Below, piece by piece: positions 37,001-49,100 of a DNA stretch of 64,000 nucleotides (positions within the stretch are counted from its first letter, which is position 1; each line of letters starts with the position of its first letter). Location of the stretch: the NCBI GenBank assembly GCA_013397845.1, contig VZTG01000029.1, positions 21,372 through 85,371 on the forward strand. The letters run 5' to 3'. The position numbers were made by a program, and so were the translations under genes. The notes beneath the pieces were generated by a model. That model was not told the DNA's origin, did not search any database, and worked only from the letters and a program-made list of their open reading frames with translations. This DNA comes from Melanocharis versteri (lineage: Eukaryota; Chordata; Aves; Passeriformes; Melanocharitidae).

Positions 37001-40000
37001 TGACTGAATATGGATAAAAATGAAACTGTGGTTTGGATGCTGTTGGAAAACACGCTCAAAGCTCTTGCTAGTTAAAAGTCACTTTTAAATGTCACTTTAA
37101 AAAAAGGCAGGAGCAATAAACTGGCACCTGCAAAGCACCAGACGTTTGTTATTTCGTTCATCAGCAGCTGCAATATGGCACTGCAGGCTGCCAGCCGGTG
37201 CCACACCCTCAGCTTTGCCACACAGCTCCAGAGCTGGAGGCCGGGTCCTGCAATGGACCAGGCTCAGCATCTGGGAGGCTCTGCCCTCCCTGTCCTACGG
37301 CTTCTAGAAAACAACATCCCAAATGCAGCAGAAAGGGGCAGTTTTCCACAAAGGGCTGGTCATGAACCCGAATCCCCAGACTCTGGGGAGTGCAGGAGAA
37401 GCCCAAGGAGGAGCAGCCCCACTGCTGCCCTTCACAGAGCCCCACACCTCGCTGCCCACGGCCGGGGCACCACAGCCCTCTGCAGCTCCACTGTGGGCAA
37501 GGGGAGGCGTTTTCCCCCTTCCATATTCCACCGGGGCCAGCCGGGATCTGCATGTTAAGAGCAAAGATTGGTGGAGTTGTTTCTGCCCAGGGAAGAAAAT
37601 TCTGGGTGATTAAGGCAATGCCCTCTTGCCTCATTCCTTGTACCTTGTAAAACCATTTCATGGTTTATTGTCACGGTTGGCCAGAACCTCTAACCACTCA
37701 CTCACAAAAGAAAAATCTCTTGAAAAGCTCACAAAAACTCTGAACAAGATGATGACAGAAAAAACCTCCTGCTAACAGCATGGTTAATATGCTGAAAAAT
37801 ATAAACACTAATTTACTAAGCTTAATCCAACAGTTTCTAAAACAGTCACCACCTTAAGTAAAATAGACACTTAGTACAGTATGAAACATTTTCAAGTCTC
37901 GGAATGTGCCAAATTCCTAATAAATTACATCAAAACCCTCTTTTTTTTTTTTTGATGGATGACTTTTTCTTGAAAAATATCACTCTGCCCACAAGTGCAT
38001 CAAAAAAATGAGAAGGCAGGTTTAATTGCAGCCTACAGGCAACTTAGCTGCTAGGAGGGATGGCATTTCCAAATTTATTAAATTGATGATTACTGTATTG
38101 ATTATATTCATCGCCTGGCAGTGCCAGGCAAAACTGGGACTGTGGTCCTTGGAAGGACGGGCTGGACACGCCGTGGTCAGCACTGAGGCAGCACAGGCAA
38201 CTTCTTTGCTCTCAGGGTCCCCACCAGCTCCACTTTGGAAACACAGCATGATTTTCTGTGATATTATCATCACATTGCATTGAGATAGCTGATTATTTAA
38301 TTTTGACATCCTGGTCCCATGCAGTGTCTTCAGCCCCCATCCTGCAGCACAGGCTGCTTGTAAACCCAGCTCCTCATCTCCCATATGCATTCCAGCAGCA
38401 GTCAATGCAGCAGTTAACAGCACTCCAATTTTGCTGTCAGGCTTGTTCCAAGTGATCAGCCTCAAGACAGACTTTTAAATGCCAGCTGTTGGCGCTGCAT
38501 TTGGACTGCTGTGAATGTAAACTCTTTTACGGGGATAGTTGCAGTAACTATTTTGGTTTTGTGCAATACGGTTTCCCTATTTGCAGAAAAATATAAAATA
38601 AGTAACAGGAAGGAAAAGAACAGTTTCAGCCTCTGATGCTCATTCACAAAACCATGACGCAGCCCTCCCGTTGAGGAGTGCTCAGTCAAGTGCTTTCCTG
38701 CTCCTCCTGGGGCAAGAAAGCCAAGGGATGCTGAGATCTTTCACCCTCACAGGGGCACGTTAGTGGCACAAACACCTCTGGCTTGCAGCAAAGCTACACT
38801 TCAGCTGTTTTTCCACACACTTCCCTCCACTTGTTGGCCATCTCCTTTACACCAAAATAAGCCATTTATCCACTTTTTTAAGCTCTCATTATTTCTTTTA
38901 GCTCAGTTTTCAAAGCAAACCACTAAAACAAATAAATACTCTTTTTTGGAGGAAGGAGATGATCTCTTATGTTTTTATGCATGAACTGTCAACAGTACGA
39001 AACAGTCAGAAATGGCCTTTTTTTGATTAGTGAATATTTAACATTTTGCCTATTTCCACTTGATATGGAAGCCTGGGCTAATCCAATTTCTATTGGTAAT
39101 CTCTGTAATATTGAACTGCAAAAGAGACAGGGATTGTTCAGAGCTCAGCTGAATGGGTTGCTAATTGCCAGAAGCAAATAAGATATTGAGAACATGAGGT
39201 AAAATTAAATCAGCCTTCTCCTCCTTTTAGATTTTGCAGGTATCTTGTTTATTGCCAAAGTTGTATGTAGGAGAGGAAGAAATCAGAGCAACAAATGTGC
39301 AGGTTTGGACATGTAACACACAACTGGCAGGGAACAAGTAAAAGAATAGTAAAGCAAGAAATCTCTGGGCCTTGTTGCTGTATTTTTCCCAATATCTCTG
39401 TTTCTCATGCATTCTTTTCTCCTGCCATTGAAAAATTATCTAAAAATCCAGTCGCAAGGTAGACAGCTTGCTCTGCCTACGAAAGAGCAGCTGGACACAT
39501 CTGCTGCTTGATGCTGGTGCCCTAAGCACATTTACCCAGGAAAAAAACCCTGATAAATTTGCAAGATTGGAGCTGCAAGCAAAGTCTACAATCTCTTTGA
39601 ATGCCCCAAACATGACTCAAACACAAGTGGCTGGTTAGAATGAAATATCTCAGTCACTTTTATGGTTTTAACGCAAGATCTTGGTGTCTTTCCATTCCCT
39701 AGAACAGAAAACTGGTGATGCAGAATGGCCCTGAACAATCCAAAAAATAAGGGGCTGAGCCCCTTTCCCAGCTAGAAAGGCCTCTGATGTGACACTCCTT
39801 CACTCCATTTGCACAGATCCTCTGCAGTAAACACCAGCCTGCTGCTCCCAGAGCCAATCTGCCTCAGTACGAGACACGCTCTCCCCAGGGACCCGGCAGA
39901 GAGCCTGCCTGGGAAAACACCTGGGAAATAGGATTAGAAATAGAAAAATGTTCTCAAATGTTAGCTCAAACAAGATTCTGTGCACGTTTTCAGCTTTGTG

Positions 40001-43000
40001 TTTCTTGCAATGACCTTCCCACCGGGCGATTTGTTTTTAAAGCCCCTTTTCTTTGGTGAGCCTGAGACGTTCTGTGCCTCTGTCAGCACGCAGATGCTGA
40101 GCACCAGCTTTGGCACCAAGCATTTCTTCACTTAAATGAAAAATAGAGCACAGTATAGTTTAAATGACATGTTTAGAGAAGAATAAGCTAGGACTCAAAA
40201 ACATCTTCCACATAAACAAAATCCACCAAATGCCCATGGTCTTGAGAGCCAGAAATTAGAGCAAGACATGTAATTTTTGTGCAATCATTTTGTCCCTTTC
40301 AGAAGAGACAAGAACTGTCTCTTGAATCAGTTAATCAAAATCTTGGCTGATTAAACCAGCCGTAGTTTGTTTCCCAGGGAGCTAATTGAGAACATTCCGT
40401 ATTCAGAAATGAAGCTGGTTTAAATGGGCACAGCCATCTCTGTAGTGCAGGCTTCAGACAAATCCAGCACTCCACTGAATCAGGTTTGCAATGCAAATAG
40501 CCAAGATTAGGGAGGGGGAGGAAAATAAAATCAGGAAAAAAGTACTCAGTCATAATCATCATTGTTCTTGCTCAAGAAGTAGAAGCACTTTCTGTTCAAA
40601 TTTGGGAGGACTGGATTACAGAAACCCAGAGAAAAGCACAGACAGCAGAGCACTGCTCCTGAAGTCTCCCTGCACACACTGGACTCTCTCAGATGGAGAC
40701 TTCTCACACCAAAGGACACCACACCTAGGGTGGGTAGTGGGAAGGCAAAGCACCTCAGAGTAGTGCCTGGAGGGACTGTGGCATCCAAACCAAGCAGCAA
40801 CAACAGACCTTTTCCACCAGAGGAAAATAAGGACTGGGGCAGAAGAACAGCAGGCTGCTGTCCAGAAGGTACTGAAGGTGTCCAGGTCTGGAGCAGGATT
40901 GTGTGCTGGAAGGAGGCTGTTGAGAAACTCGTCTTCGCCTTTGGGTATTGATGCATTCAAAGTAACAGAGATTCAAAATTAATCTGTAGAAAGTGTAAGA
41001 CCCATTTTGAGAGCTTCCAGCCCCGCAGATGCCCTGACAATGTCAGTAAAATCAGGGGCAGCCCAAAGCTCCCACCCTGTCCTCACTTCACTGGCATTGT
41101 GGGTCCCTCAAAGTGCTGGAACTGAATGCACTGCTGGAAGCAGCACAGCTATGCTGGTAGAGTGCTCTCGGGCCTGACATGCTCTGCTCCACTGTGGGAC
41201 TAATTAGTGCAGGCTGAGAAGCTCGTCAGGATCATTACCTGCCTCTGAGGTGGCCCTGCACGTGTTCCCCAGCTCTGGAACTGAACAGGTTGGTAGCTAC
41301 CCTGACCACACCTGGCTGCATCCCTGCACCCTAAAGTGACCCCAAATTACTATGATTTATGATACAGCTCCCTGTGGTACTGGAGCAGCCGAGGGGTCAG
41401 AGGAGGAAGGTGGCTTCCTATTCTCAAGAAGGATGTTGTTCAGCCACCCAAAGGCAGGTGGTCAGTTTTCCCCTCCGTCCCCTGCAGTTACCCCTCTGGA
41501 CCACCCCCTGCCCCAGGTCAGTGCCTTGAGGGCTGGGAGCTGGCACTGCCAGGTGCAGTGCAGGCTGGAGAACTCAGGAGGCTTCAGTTCTCCATCTGCC
41601 ACGATCCTCTGGCAAAAGTGACAGTCTGGGGAAGCTGCAAAGGCTTCTGAGAAGCTGCTGGTAATTATCCTACATGCACACTCCAGCCTTTTCTAGTGTT
41701 TGCCACTGGAGAGAAGAGCTCATTTAGAGCGGGGAGAGGGGGAGAACTAAGACATTAAAAGAATAGCTGTAAGCCTAGCGAAGAGATAACACATGACAGA
41801 GCAGCAGAATGCTAATGCCGTGTCCTTGTCTCCTTGTGAATGGACCTGTACAGCTCATCGGAGCAGTCCTGCTCCAGTGAGCAGATCTCTCCCCAAAGGA
41901 CTGTCCTCTGCAGCTATGAAAAATGTACGAGAGAGAAAAGGAGTCTTTAAAATCCCCTGCAAGAACTACACTTGTTTGGTCAGCAGCCACGTCTGACATC
42001 CCTGTGCCTTCCTGAGGGCTCAGAGGGGCTTCTTCCTTCCGAGGGGATGCAGAGTTAGTGCCAGCCCAGGGAGCTGGCAGAAGATGGGAGCTGAGTGTCA
42101 GACAAAGCAAGCTTTGTCCAGTATCACAGTAACACCCTAAAGGGTTCATCTGTTCATTTGTGACCCTAAAACTTGTTTGACTTTACATCTGCAGTGACTT
42201 TTACCTTTTCAAATTGATACATCTTTTTAGAAAAAGTAAGAAAGTGTATAGATAACTCTGCAAATATAACTGGATTTCCCAGGTAATCATTAATCCAATG
42301 TTTTCTATAGCTCATTTCTGCCACTAAACAAAAAGTATATATTTAGTTATGTGTGTCCATACATCATACATATACATTGCACATTATTTGTGCTGTTCCA
42401 GTAGCCTTGGTATTAATAGTCACATATCATTACCTCTCCAAAAATCTTCAGGCAGCTCCCCAAAGAGCACTGCTGAAACCTCTTGAAATAACAGCTAAAA
42501 GCAGTGGTGAAAAGCTACCCAGCAATGTCTTGTTCTTGCCCCCCAGCTGTAGCTGGGAGGAGAGAAGGAGGGCAGAGAGTGTGAGCAACAGAGAGAAAAA
42601 TGCTACTTTTTTGTTGTTTTTAAGTAGCAGCAGCTTTATGAATATAATTTTGCCAAAAAATGCCAAGAGAAACACATGGCACATTTTGCATGTTCCTGCT
42701 GCCAGAAGAATTACCTGGTGATGATGGGATTTACAGCACAGTTCTTGCATGGAGATACCTGGTAATAAAACCCTGGGGTGGGTGTTTGAAGCCCATGCCC
42801 AGCACCCCACACCATTAACGCCCTAGAGACACTTCCCAGGCAGTCGAGAAGAAAGGAGAAAGCTCATTAATGCTGCTGGGTTATTCTGGAATCTCCCTTT
42901 TCAGCTCAGCCTCCTCCTAAGTGCACCCTGCTGTCAGTGGGGTGTCTCTCTGGGCCCTGGGGTGCTGGGGTAGAAGCACAGACTCCTCCAGCTCAGGGCT

Positions 43001-46000
43001 GACTCTCCAAAGAGCACAGCAGCTCCTCTACCTGTAACCCTCCTCACCCTCCCACTCCACTGCCCAGCTTTTCCCTTTTCCACTGCCTCCCCAGCTAATC
43101 CCAGTCAAGAAACTGGTACAGACATTTATTTTATCTGCTCCAGTAAGGCAGCTCCCTGCTTCTAAAAATACTCCAGGAAATTGAATCAACATCTTGTAAT
43201 TGGCTGGTAGCAGCAATTACTAATAATCAGCAAGGACTTAATTTTCTTCATTTTCTACTCTTGCTGTAATGTAATCTCAATAGCAAACTTTGTTTTGCAC
43301 ACTAAACAAACACAATAGCCAATATGAGAAAAATGGGGAGATAAAGCAGAGTACCAAAAAATTAAAAATAAATAAACTTCTATCAAACAGCAAAAAGCTG
43401 TAATTCAAACAGCCTTTGGGGAAGATAAAGTTAATATTGTTCCTGCTTTCCCCTGTAAAATGGAAAAATGAAAGCTCCACTCCAGTTCTCTTGCTCAGTG
43501 GCAGCAGCACTCAGGACTGCAGTCGCAGTGCCTGGGCAAGCTGGAGGCAGCATCCCCCCTGCCCAGGCTCCCACAGAGCTGCCAGTTTCCTGTGAGGGTA
43601 ACAAAAGACACAGCAAGGCGCAGAGCACACATGACTTGGACTTGAAGGACTGTACTGGACAGGAGACTGCAGTCAAGCAAACTGCTCAGTTCATAGTGAA
43701 AAACACTTCTGCAGAAGGAAGCCTGGCTCTGAATAGGTTTTCTGGAGACTGAGACAGCTCTTGCAGATTAAAAACAAGGAATATTTTCCTTCCCCAACTT
43801 GATAAATTTGCTGTAGACGTGCTTTCTAAATCAATACACAAGTGCCAATTCGTGCAAGGATTTAACTTGGAAGCGTGACCAACTCGTTGCTTTTCCTTCC
43901 AGCCAAGAACAGCAGATGCTCTGCTGCTCTCTGCAAGTATCAGTCCCTAACAGGTATTGATGACTGTATCAAGCCAGCTTGGCTAAAGACAAATCCTACT
44001 GAATTGTGGGAGCTCTTGTCACGCTTGGGAGCTGCTCAGCAAGACCCCTTGCCAGCAGCACTGCTGCATGGCATTTACACATGGCCCATTTTCTCTCTGT
44101 CCAGTTTAGAAAACATCCCTCACTAAGGCTTGGAGAAGCTGCAAATTCCCAAGGAAAAATGGGCTGCAATCCGATTTCCCATTTCAAGAAGAGCAGAAGA
44201 AACATCCCCACACTGACCCTCATGTGCTCTGGATTGCACACCAACCATCTGCATCCTTCCAAAGGCCAGCTGGGCACTGATAAGCTCAGGCAATGCCATA
44301 AATCATTTCAGAACAGAGGCAGGCGAGCACCCGCGTCCCAAAGTGCATTGAGAGCCCATCTGGGAGCATCACCTGGAGCTCGGTAAATACACCCACAAAG
44401 CAGGAGGCAGCACCTATTCAGTGCCTGTGGAAGAAGAGCCTTTAGAAACGGTGGATCATTCCCAGATAGTTTTAGTAATAAGATCACTAAACTTTCTTTG
44501 GTTCAGGGAAAGATAAATATCAAGCTGGTCTTTGGTATTTCTGACCTTGGAATAAACTTTGGGAAGTACACACATTGAAAAGACATAATTTTGAGAAACC
44601 TCACATTTACTTTGCTCTTGGAAATTCTTCAGCAGTCCCTGTACTGTGTTGATGAGTTTTACAGCTGCTGCTTTGGTACCAGTGCCCTCCAGCAAAATCA
44701 CTGCTTTACAGGGGATCTTTTGGATGGGTGGCAAAAAATGCACCACTCACATGGGCAAAACTCCCTCTTCCTGCTGCCAGAAGGCTTTATAATTAACCAG
44801 ATTATTATTTTCCAAACATTTGCTTCAACACTTCTCATTTGAAATTGGATTCTCCTTTCTTTGGCTTTTTGGACAGATTTTTTTCTCTCCAGAGGAATAG
44901 GAGTCACACTGGAATATTACTCAAAGCTGGTTTTCATTTGTATTTTCAAATAGACAAAACCACTCAGGCTTTTGAAGACAGATTCCTCTTGGAAAGGGAA
45001 AACCCACCAGTGGGTCGTGTCCTTTGTGCAGGTGCCCAGTGCTGCTGTTACCTGCTGGCGAGGGGGCTCCCACTGGAAAACCATGGCTTTGGGCTGATCC
45101 CAAGTGCTGCTGGCACCAGACGCTGTCAGGGGGCTCACAAACACCTCAGACCTCACCAAAGACAAAGGCAGGCACAGGGAGCATTGAGGGAGAGACAGCA
45201 GAGACAGGGAGGGGAAGGAAGCATGAGCTGCTAACGAGACTGTCAGCTTAATTTGATAGCCTGGCACAGCCTGCAGAAGCTTGATGCTCAGGGAGAGCAG
45301 TCAGGTGCCGTATTTAAGCTTCAAGTTCGAGGTTATGTCAAACTAAAGGCACACCCAGAGCCCTCCTCTGCCATCAGTTTTCCCTGCTGCTGCTGTAGCC
45401 ACGGTGCTGGCAGTGCAGGGCTGCTCCCGGGTCCAGCCCTCCTGCCTTGGCCAGGCTTTGCGTGGCCAGAACAGCCACCTCGGGCTGTGGGGACAGAGCA
45501 GAGCCAAAGCATCCTCAGCAGTGCCTACAGGGCTTGGGAAGAACCTCACCTTGAAGATAAAGGGGCTCGTTTCTTTAAGTGCTAGAGCAATCACTGCTTT
45601 CCAGGGGATTTTTAGGATGGGAGGTGAAGCTGGCATGGTCCGGGTGCAGGATCTAGAGACACTCTCACAAAGAGACAGGATAGGTCTATGCTTAGAGATA
45701 TTCACAACGTCGCCCTTTATAGCACAGCAAAGCTTTTAGATAAAGTGAAAAAGTTAAAGAGGTATTTAAATGCCCACATTAAACTAAGCATCGTTTCAGA
45801 TGCTGTAAAGGTCAGGTTGCACTAATGGAAATGGCCTGAAAAAACCACCAAGACAAAAGAAGTCATGATGGCTGTCAGGATGAGGCACAAACCAAGCGGA
45901 AATGGAGATTTTGCAAAGTTTTGCAAAGCAAGTTGCACCCCTGCAGCGTGTGCAGAGCCCAGCTCTCCAGAGGAGCACTGCTGCTGCACACCCCTGCCAT

Positions 46001-46157
46001 GATGCAAACACTCTGTGAAATGGAAGGGTGTCAGCACACGGAACTTACTTGGTGTTGTCTGAGTCGATGGTATGAAAGAGCTTCTCAAGTTCTTCTTCGT
46101 TGAGTGTCCCATCAGAAAAGAAGGCCTGGAACTCCTCCAGGGACAGCTTCCCATCAT
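10056..46157 (-). CDS. NECAB2: NECAB2, neuronal calcium-binding protein 2, 3' eleven coding exons
   Basis: NECAB proteins are cytosolic neuronal calcium sensors with N-terminal EF-hands, a central NECAB homogeneous region with coiled-coil tendency, and a C-terminal antibiotic-biosynthesis-monooxygenase-like domain; mammalian NECAB2 binds adenosine A2A and mGlu5 receptors. Coding exons in gene order are 46157-46049, 28566-28541, 25823-25726, 14831-14695, 12018-11900, 11782-11703, 11403-11347, 11221-11109, 10809-10732, 10363-10272 and 10084-10056. They total 938 nt, or 312 residues when one base from the missing exon is added. Signature peptides are [99 protein letters not shown] and AAWCT near the end. 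Phases agree at every junction. The start-codon exon is not in view. Confidence 0.95.
10272..10363 (-). CDS. NECAB2: NECAB2 exon encoding the end of the ABM-like domain
   Basis: It reads [20 protein letters not shown] and then [10 protein letters not shown]. The acceptor is CGCACAG, the donor G/GTAGGA, and the exon leaves in phase 1. Confidence 0.93.
10732..10809 (-). CDS. NECAB2: NECAB2 exon, core of the ABM-like domain
   Basis: It encodes [20 protein letters not shown] followed by EEDWKR. The YEFWE core is typical of NECAB monooxygenase-like domains. The acceptor is TCTGCCAG and the donor AG/GTACAG. Confidence 0.94.
11109..11221 (-). CDS. NECAB2: NECAB2 exon, start of the ABM-like domain
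   Basis: It encodes [20 protein letters not shown] and [16 protein letters not shown]. The acceptor is CCGGCAG and the donor CA/GTGGGT. The split histidine codon is completed by the next exon. Confidence 0.92.
11347..11403 (-). CDS. NECAB2: NECAB2 exon (57 bp, 19 codons)
   Basis: It encodes [19 protein letters not shown] in phase 0 at both ends. The motif LWFDLxQRLSD matches human NECAB2. The acceptor is TTCCCAG and the donor ACG/GTGAGT. Because its length is a multiple of three, skipping would keep the frame. Confidence 0.93.
11703..11782 (-). CDS. NECAB2: NECAB2 coiled-coil exon
   Basis: It encodes [20 protein letters not shown] and GKLEDK, an amphipathic heptad-like helix of the central region. 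The acceptor is GCACAG and the donor AAG/GTAAGG. Confidence 0.92.
11900..12018 (-). CDS. NECAB2: NECAB2 linker exon
   Basis: It reads [20 protein letters not shown] and then [19 protein letters not shown]. The acceptor is GGTTGCAG and the donor G/GTAAGT. Only scattered residues, such as the EQGK near the end, resemble human, so this is the fastest-changing part of the protein. The joins on both sides are in frame. Confidence 0.87.
12019..14694 (-). other. NECAB2: NECAB2 intron (2.7 kb)
   Basis: No exon, transposon or long repeat was recognised. Confidence 0.7.
14695..14831 (-). CDS. NECAB2: NECAB2 exon, NECAB homogeneous region
   Basis: It encodes [40 protein letters not shown] and QTNPA. 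This is the best conserved part of the protein outside the EF-hands. The acceptor is CCTCTGCAG and the donor AG/GTCTGC, a weak match after position 2. Confidence 0.95.
22780..23040. promoter_or_regulatory. Candidate conserved non-coding element in NECAB2 intron
   Basis: An AT-rich, repeat-free block with repeated homeodomain-like cores (ATAATTAC, TCTAATTAC, ATAATTGC, CAATTAAA). Suggested by composition only. Confidence 0.22.
23491..23603 (+). mobile_element. CR1 LINE fragment, 3' end
   Basis: CR1 3' features are seen in order: CCATCCCTGAAAGTGCCCAG, GGCTGGATGGGG, CTGGTCTAGTGGAAGGTGT, then a diverged GGAACTTGATGAG and TTCCTTCC. It is heavily 5' truncated and diverged. Confidence 0.8.
25726..25823 (-). 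CDS. NECAB2: NECAB2 exon after the EF-hands
   Basis: It encodes [20 protein letters not shown] and [12 protein letters not shown], closely like human ([14 protein letters not shown]). The acceptor is TTCCCAG and the donor CGG/GTGAGT. It enters in phase 1 and leaves in phase 0. Confidence 0.95.
25824..28540 (-). other. NECAB2: NECAB2 intron (2.7 kb)
   Basis: Non-coding. The part at 26,585-26,760 is AT-rich and repeat-free, with two TTAATTAG-type sites, and may be a regulatory element. No transposon was recognised. Confidence 0.65.
28541..28566 (-). CDS. NECAB2: NECAB2 26-nt microexon, second EF-hand loop
   Basis: The minus-strand exon is one base, then NVDTKELC, then one base. It is flanked by TCTTCCAG and G/GTGAGT. 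Joined to its neighbours it gives [17 protein letters not shown], completing the second EF-hand loop, with N at loop position 6 where glycine is usual and E at position 12. Human has the near-identical DSDNTNHVDTKELC. It is not a multiple of three, so skipping would shift the frame. Confidence 0.93.
28569..28626 (-). promoter_or_regulatory. NECAB2: Extended polypyrimidine tract before the NECAB2 microexon
   Basis: On the minus strand about 57 bases are C/T with only two exceptions, directly before the acceptor of the 26-nt exon. The interruptions give TGC trinucleotides near the splice site. A tract of this length and position is expected to help U2AF, and possibly PTB-type or SRRM4-type factors, define a very small exon; that role is inferred. 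Confidence 0.6.
30080..30440. promoter_or_regulatory. Candidate conserved non-coding element in NECAB2 intron
   Basis: An AT-rich, repeat-free block with many ATTATTG, AATAATTGAT and TTAATTT cores. Suggested by composition only. Confidence 0.2.
34279..34301 (+). repeat. Poly-A run
   Basis: A run of about 14 A, then G and five more A. No retroposon body was recognised before it. Confidence 0.85.
36011..36146 (+). mobile_element. tRNA-Ile-derived SINE with CR1-like tail (TguSINE1 type)
   Basis: The first 75 bases (36011 to about 36085) follow tRNA-Ile: acceptor stem GGTCTCG, A-box region TTAGCTCAGCTCG, anticodon stem-loop GGTGCTGATGACACC and a closing GGGACCA. Then comes a CR1-like 3' tail (GTTGGACTTGATAATCCTTG, then TCCCTTCCAACGCAGAATAT). 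This tRNA-Ile plus CR1-tail structure is that of TguSINE1 of zebra finch. The B box is decayed, so the copy is presumably inactive. Confidence 0.82.
37940..37953 (+). repeat. Poly-T run
   Basis: A homopolymer of about 13 T within AT-rich intron sequence. Confidence 0.85.
46049..46157 (-). CDS. NECAB2: NECAB2 exon, first EF-hand and start of the second
   Basis: After TTTGCAG it reads (D)[30 protein letters not shown] and DSDNT. The first EF-hand loop is entered part-way, so the preceding exon must supply the start of the loop and one base of a codon. The donor AA/GTAAGT splits the loop of the second EF-hand. Confidence 0.95.
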
Positions 46158-49100
46158 CTGCAAACAGCAACACAGCTGCCATTAGGGAACAGCAAAGTGA
46201 GGGGGCAAGGCTGAAAATCAAGAGTTATTCACAGATTTAAAGATTCCCACCAAAATTAGCTCCGAGTGCTTCTGCAAAACTGGCCCTCAACCAGTGCAGA
46301 GCTCACAGGCTTCAGGGTGGGACCCTGCAGCTCTGGCTGACCCAGGAGCAGATGAAGATGCTCCTGGGTATGGATGCACTGGCCATTGGCAACTAATTGG
46401 GCTGTTAACCCAAAGCATGGCTCAAACCTCAAGAGGAAAAACTACCAAGCTTCATCCTAAAACTGAATTATGGTTTAGAAATGATGGAGTGTTTTGTCTA
46501 CCCTATGTTCAAATGATGCAGGATGCTCATTAAGGGACACTCAATAGATAGGAAAAGACCCTGGGCTGGAATTATAGCAGACCCAGCAGCATCTTTTGCC
46601 ATCTCCATCCAGCTGCATCCTCTCCAGCACAGTCCATCTCCCAGCTCTGGACAGAAACGTTAAATGGAAGCTATTTAACAGATGTGGAAATCTGGCCATA
46701 CACCTTCTATGTTATTTCATATATTTTGGTCCCAGTGTTAATTTAATACTGGGGCTACTACGGCCTCCTTAAATAACCAAGAAGAAAATGAAATTATCAA
46801 ATACGTATACAAGGGGCTAAAAGAAGGACTCTCACAACTTTGATAAGGTGACAAAGGCTTATATTTAACTGATAAATCTGGAGCCTATCTCTGTGCTCTG
46901 TGGACAGGAACAGAGCTGGCTGTGAGAAAACTCCAGTGAAGTTCAGCAATAAAGCAACAGGAGAGAGACAAAAGAAACTCTAAAGAAACTTTAATTTACT
47001 GTTTCTTGTCCAAGCTGCTGACACCACACTCTGGTGTGCAGCAGTGCCTGGGGGGGAATAACTACCCCAGGTCACATATAATTTAAAATTTTTCCATTCA
47101 TATCCACAGAAGAGTCACAGACTGGAAATGCTGCCTACTTTGTGGTAGGAGAATGTATCATTTATTATTTAATCAAATCAATAATAAACCCTGTTGTTTC
47201 TTTTTCAGGAAATGATGCTAGAGGACAAAATTAGCCAACTCTCCACACACACATCAATATTTCTTCCCCAAAGTCTGCTGCTCCTAAAACATACCTGCAT
47301 TGCCAAATGCTAACCCAGTTTCCCTTGCCTGGCACAGACAAATTTAGAGCAGTGATAAACTGAGTCTAAGATGCCCATTTAATTGGCAATTATGAAAGGA
47401 ACACAGCAGGAGAACAAAGTCTACAGCAACACTGGGTGAAGAGGGCACCATTTCCAGAGCACCACAATGGCTGCAGACAGGGTCCAGCTGCCTTCATTGT
47501 TTTTCTGCATTCCTTCCCCAAAACATGACCTCTTTGCAGCAGGCAGGGTGCAGATAAATAAATTGCATTTATTACCAATGCACAGCTCAGGGGATTGGTC
47601 CCAGAACTGCTCTCCCTTTCTGATTACAGAGCACTAGAGCACCTGTACTTCAGCAAGAACCTACTGCTTGAAGCATCCCACCAGTGTCCCCTGGAGGTTC
47701 TCCCAGTGGTGAGACTCTTTCCCCGAAGGAGATAAAAAGACTGTCCAGAGCAGGAGCCCCATCCACACCACCCATCTCCACCTCTCCACACTGCACAACT
47801 GGATAAGAAGCTTTTCCCCCTCAGTGCTCCTATTCATGCAGTATCCTGGCCAAGATCAAGGTTTGGTTTCTTGTGATCCTGGCTGGCAATGAATGCACAT
47901 CATCAAGCACCAAGATCAAAAGGATGACAGCATTTCCATCCCACAAGGGCTAAACAACTCTTTATATATGGAACACTTTACCTGTAAACCATAAATCAGC
48001 GCTTGTTCACCTTCAAACTGTCCTTCCACACAGAGGGCAGGCAGAAATAAATTCCCAGGAAATTCACATAAATCAACTTACTGGGAAAGAGAAACTGTAA
48101 AGTGAAGTGGATTTTTTTTTATTCAGGAGAGTACTTTGATCTGAATTTACAGTTTGCTTAACTCTGAAAAACAGAAAGGTGTTTCTAAGTTTAAGGAAAA
48201 AATCCATGCCCTTTATCTAGTTTATATCTTATAACTTCTGTCTTTCATTTTATTCTTGCTTGATTTGTTTTGCTCTGGGTTTTTTGAGGGGTTTTTTGAG
48301 TTATGTGCTCCAGGACGCATTTTTGCCTCTGAAATGTCTGTGTTTAAAATCTGTGCCAAAACACTGCTCTGACTCCTGTCTCAGAGTCTCCAGAGAGAAG
48401 AGGTAGACAGATACCAACTACCATGACAGGTCAGATCACTGGAAACCCAGATTCACTGAATTTTTGTTGGCATTTAACAGCCCAAAGTAATGAAAAAACA
48501 GGATGATTTAAGGATCTAGAGGAAGAAGGAGGGGACAGTGAGTTTTATTTAATTTTTAGTGTCTGGAGACCCTACAGAACTGCTTGACCCCTGGCCAGAA
48601 TTTGAATAGAAGCACCAATTTTCTTTGCAAGCAGTGCTCAGGACTTTCATCCTCCCCACAACCACCAGCACCAAGTACCAGCCAGCTTAAAGCTGATCGT
48701 TATTTAATACAAACTGGAATACTTGTCTGCAAACACACAAAGCAAAAGCCTTTCTGAGTAACAAGATAATCCTTGAGCTGCATATCTATAATTGTGGAGC
48801 AGCCTGAGAGCCTGGGTTTCTGGATCCCAGCAGGCAAAGATGCCTTCAGGGAGCTTCAGGGTGATAAGAGGAAGCAGACTGGGCTGGGATTTGCCAGTTC
48901 AAATTAAACTGTTCAAAAACCCTGGGCAAGGAGGATTGCCCACAATGGCTCCGACACCAGGTCCCCTGGCTGGCAGCTGCTGTGATAAGTGAGAGCTGAT
49001 GGGACACTGTGGTCCAGGAGGAGCCTTATCAGGACAGTCCCAGCCTTTTCTGACAGCAGAAGTGTCTGCACTCAGTAGAGGACGGATAAGACTTCCAGAA

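Larger units (their letters stand above)
28567..46048 (-). other. NECAB2: NECAB2 intron (17.5 kb)
   Basis: It splits the second EF-hand loop. Apart from the polypyrimidine tract, a SINE at 36.0 kb, poly-A/T runs and AT-rich possible regulatory blocks near 30.1-30.4 and 38.0-38.3 kb, no feature was identified. Short open frames on both strands lack recognisable domains. Confidence 0.7.
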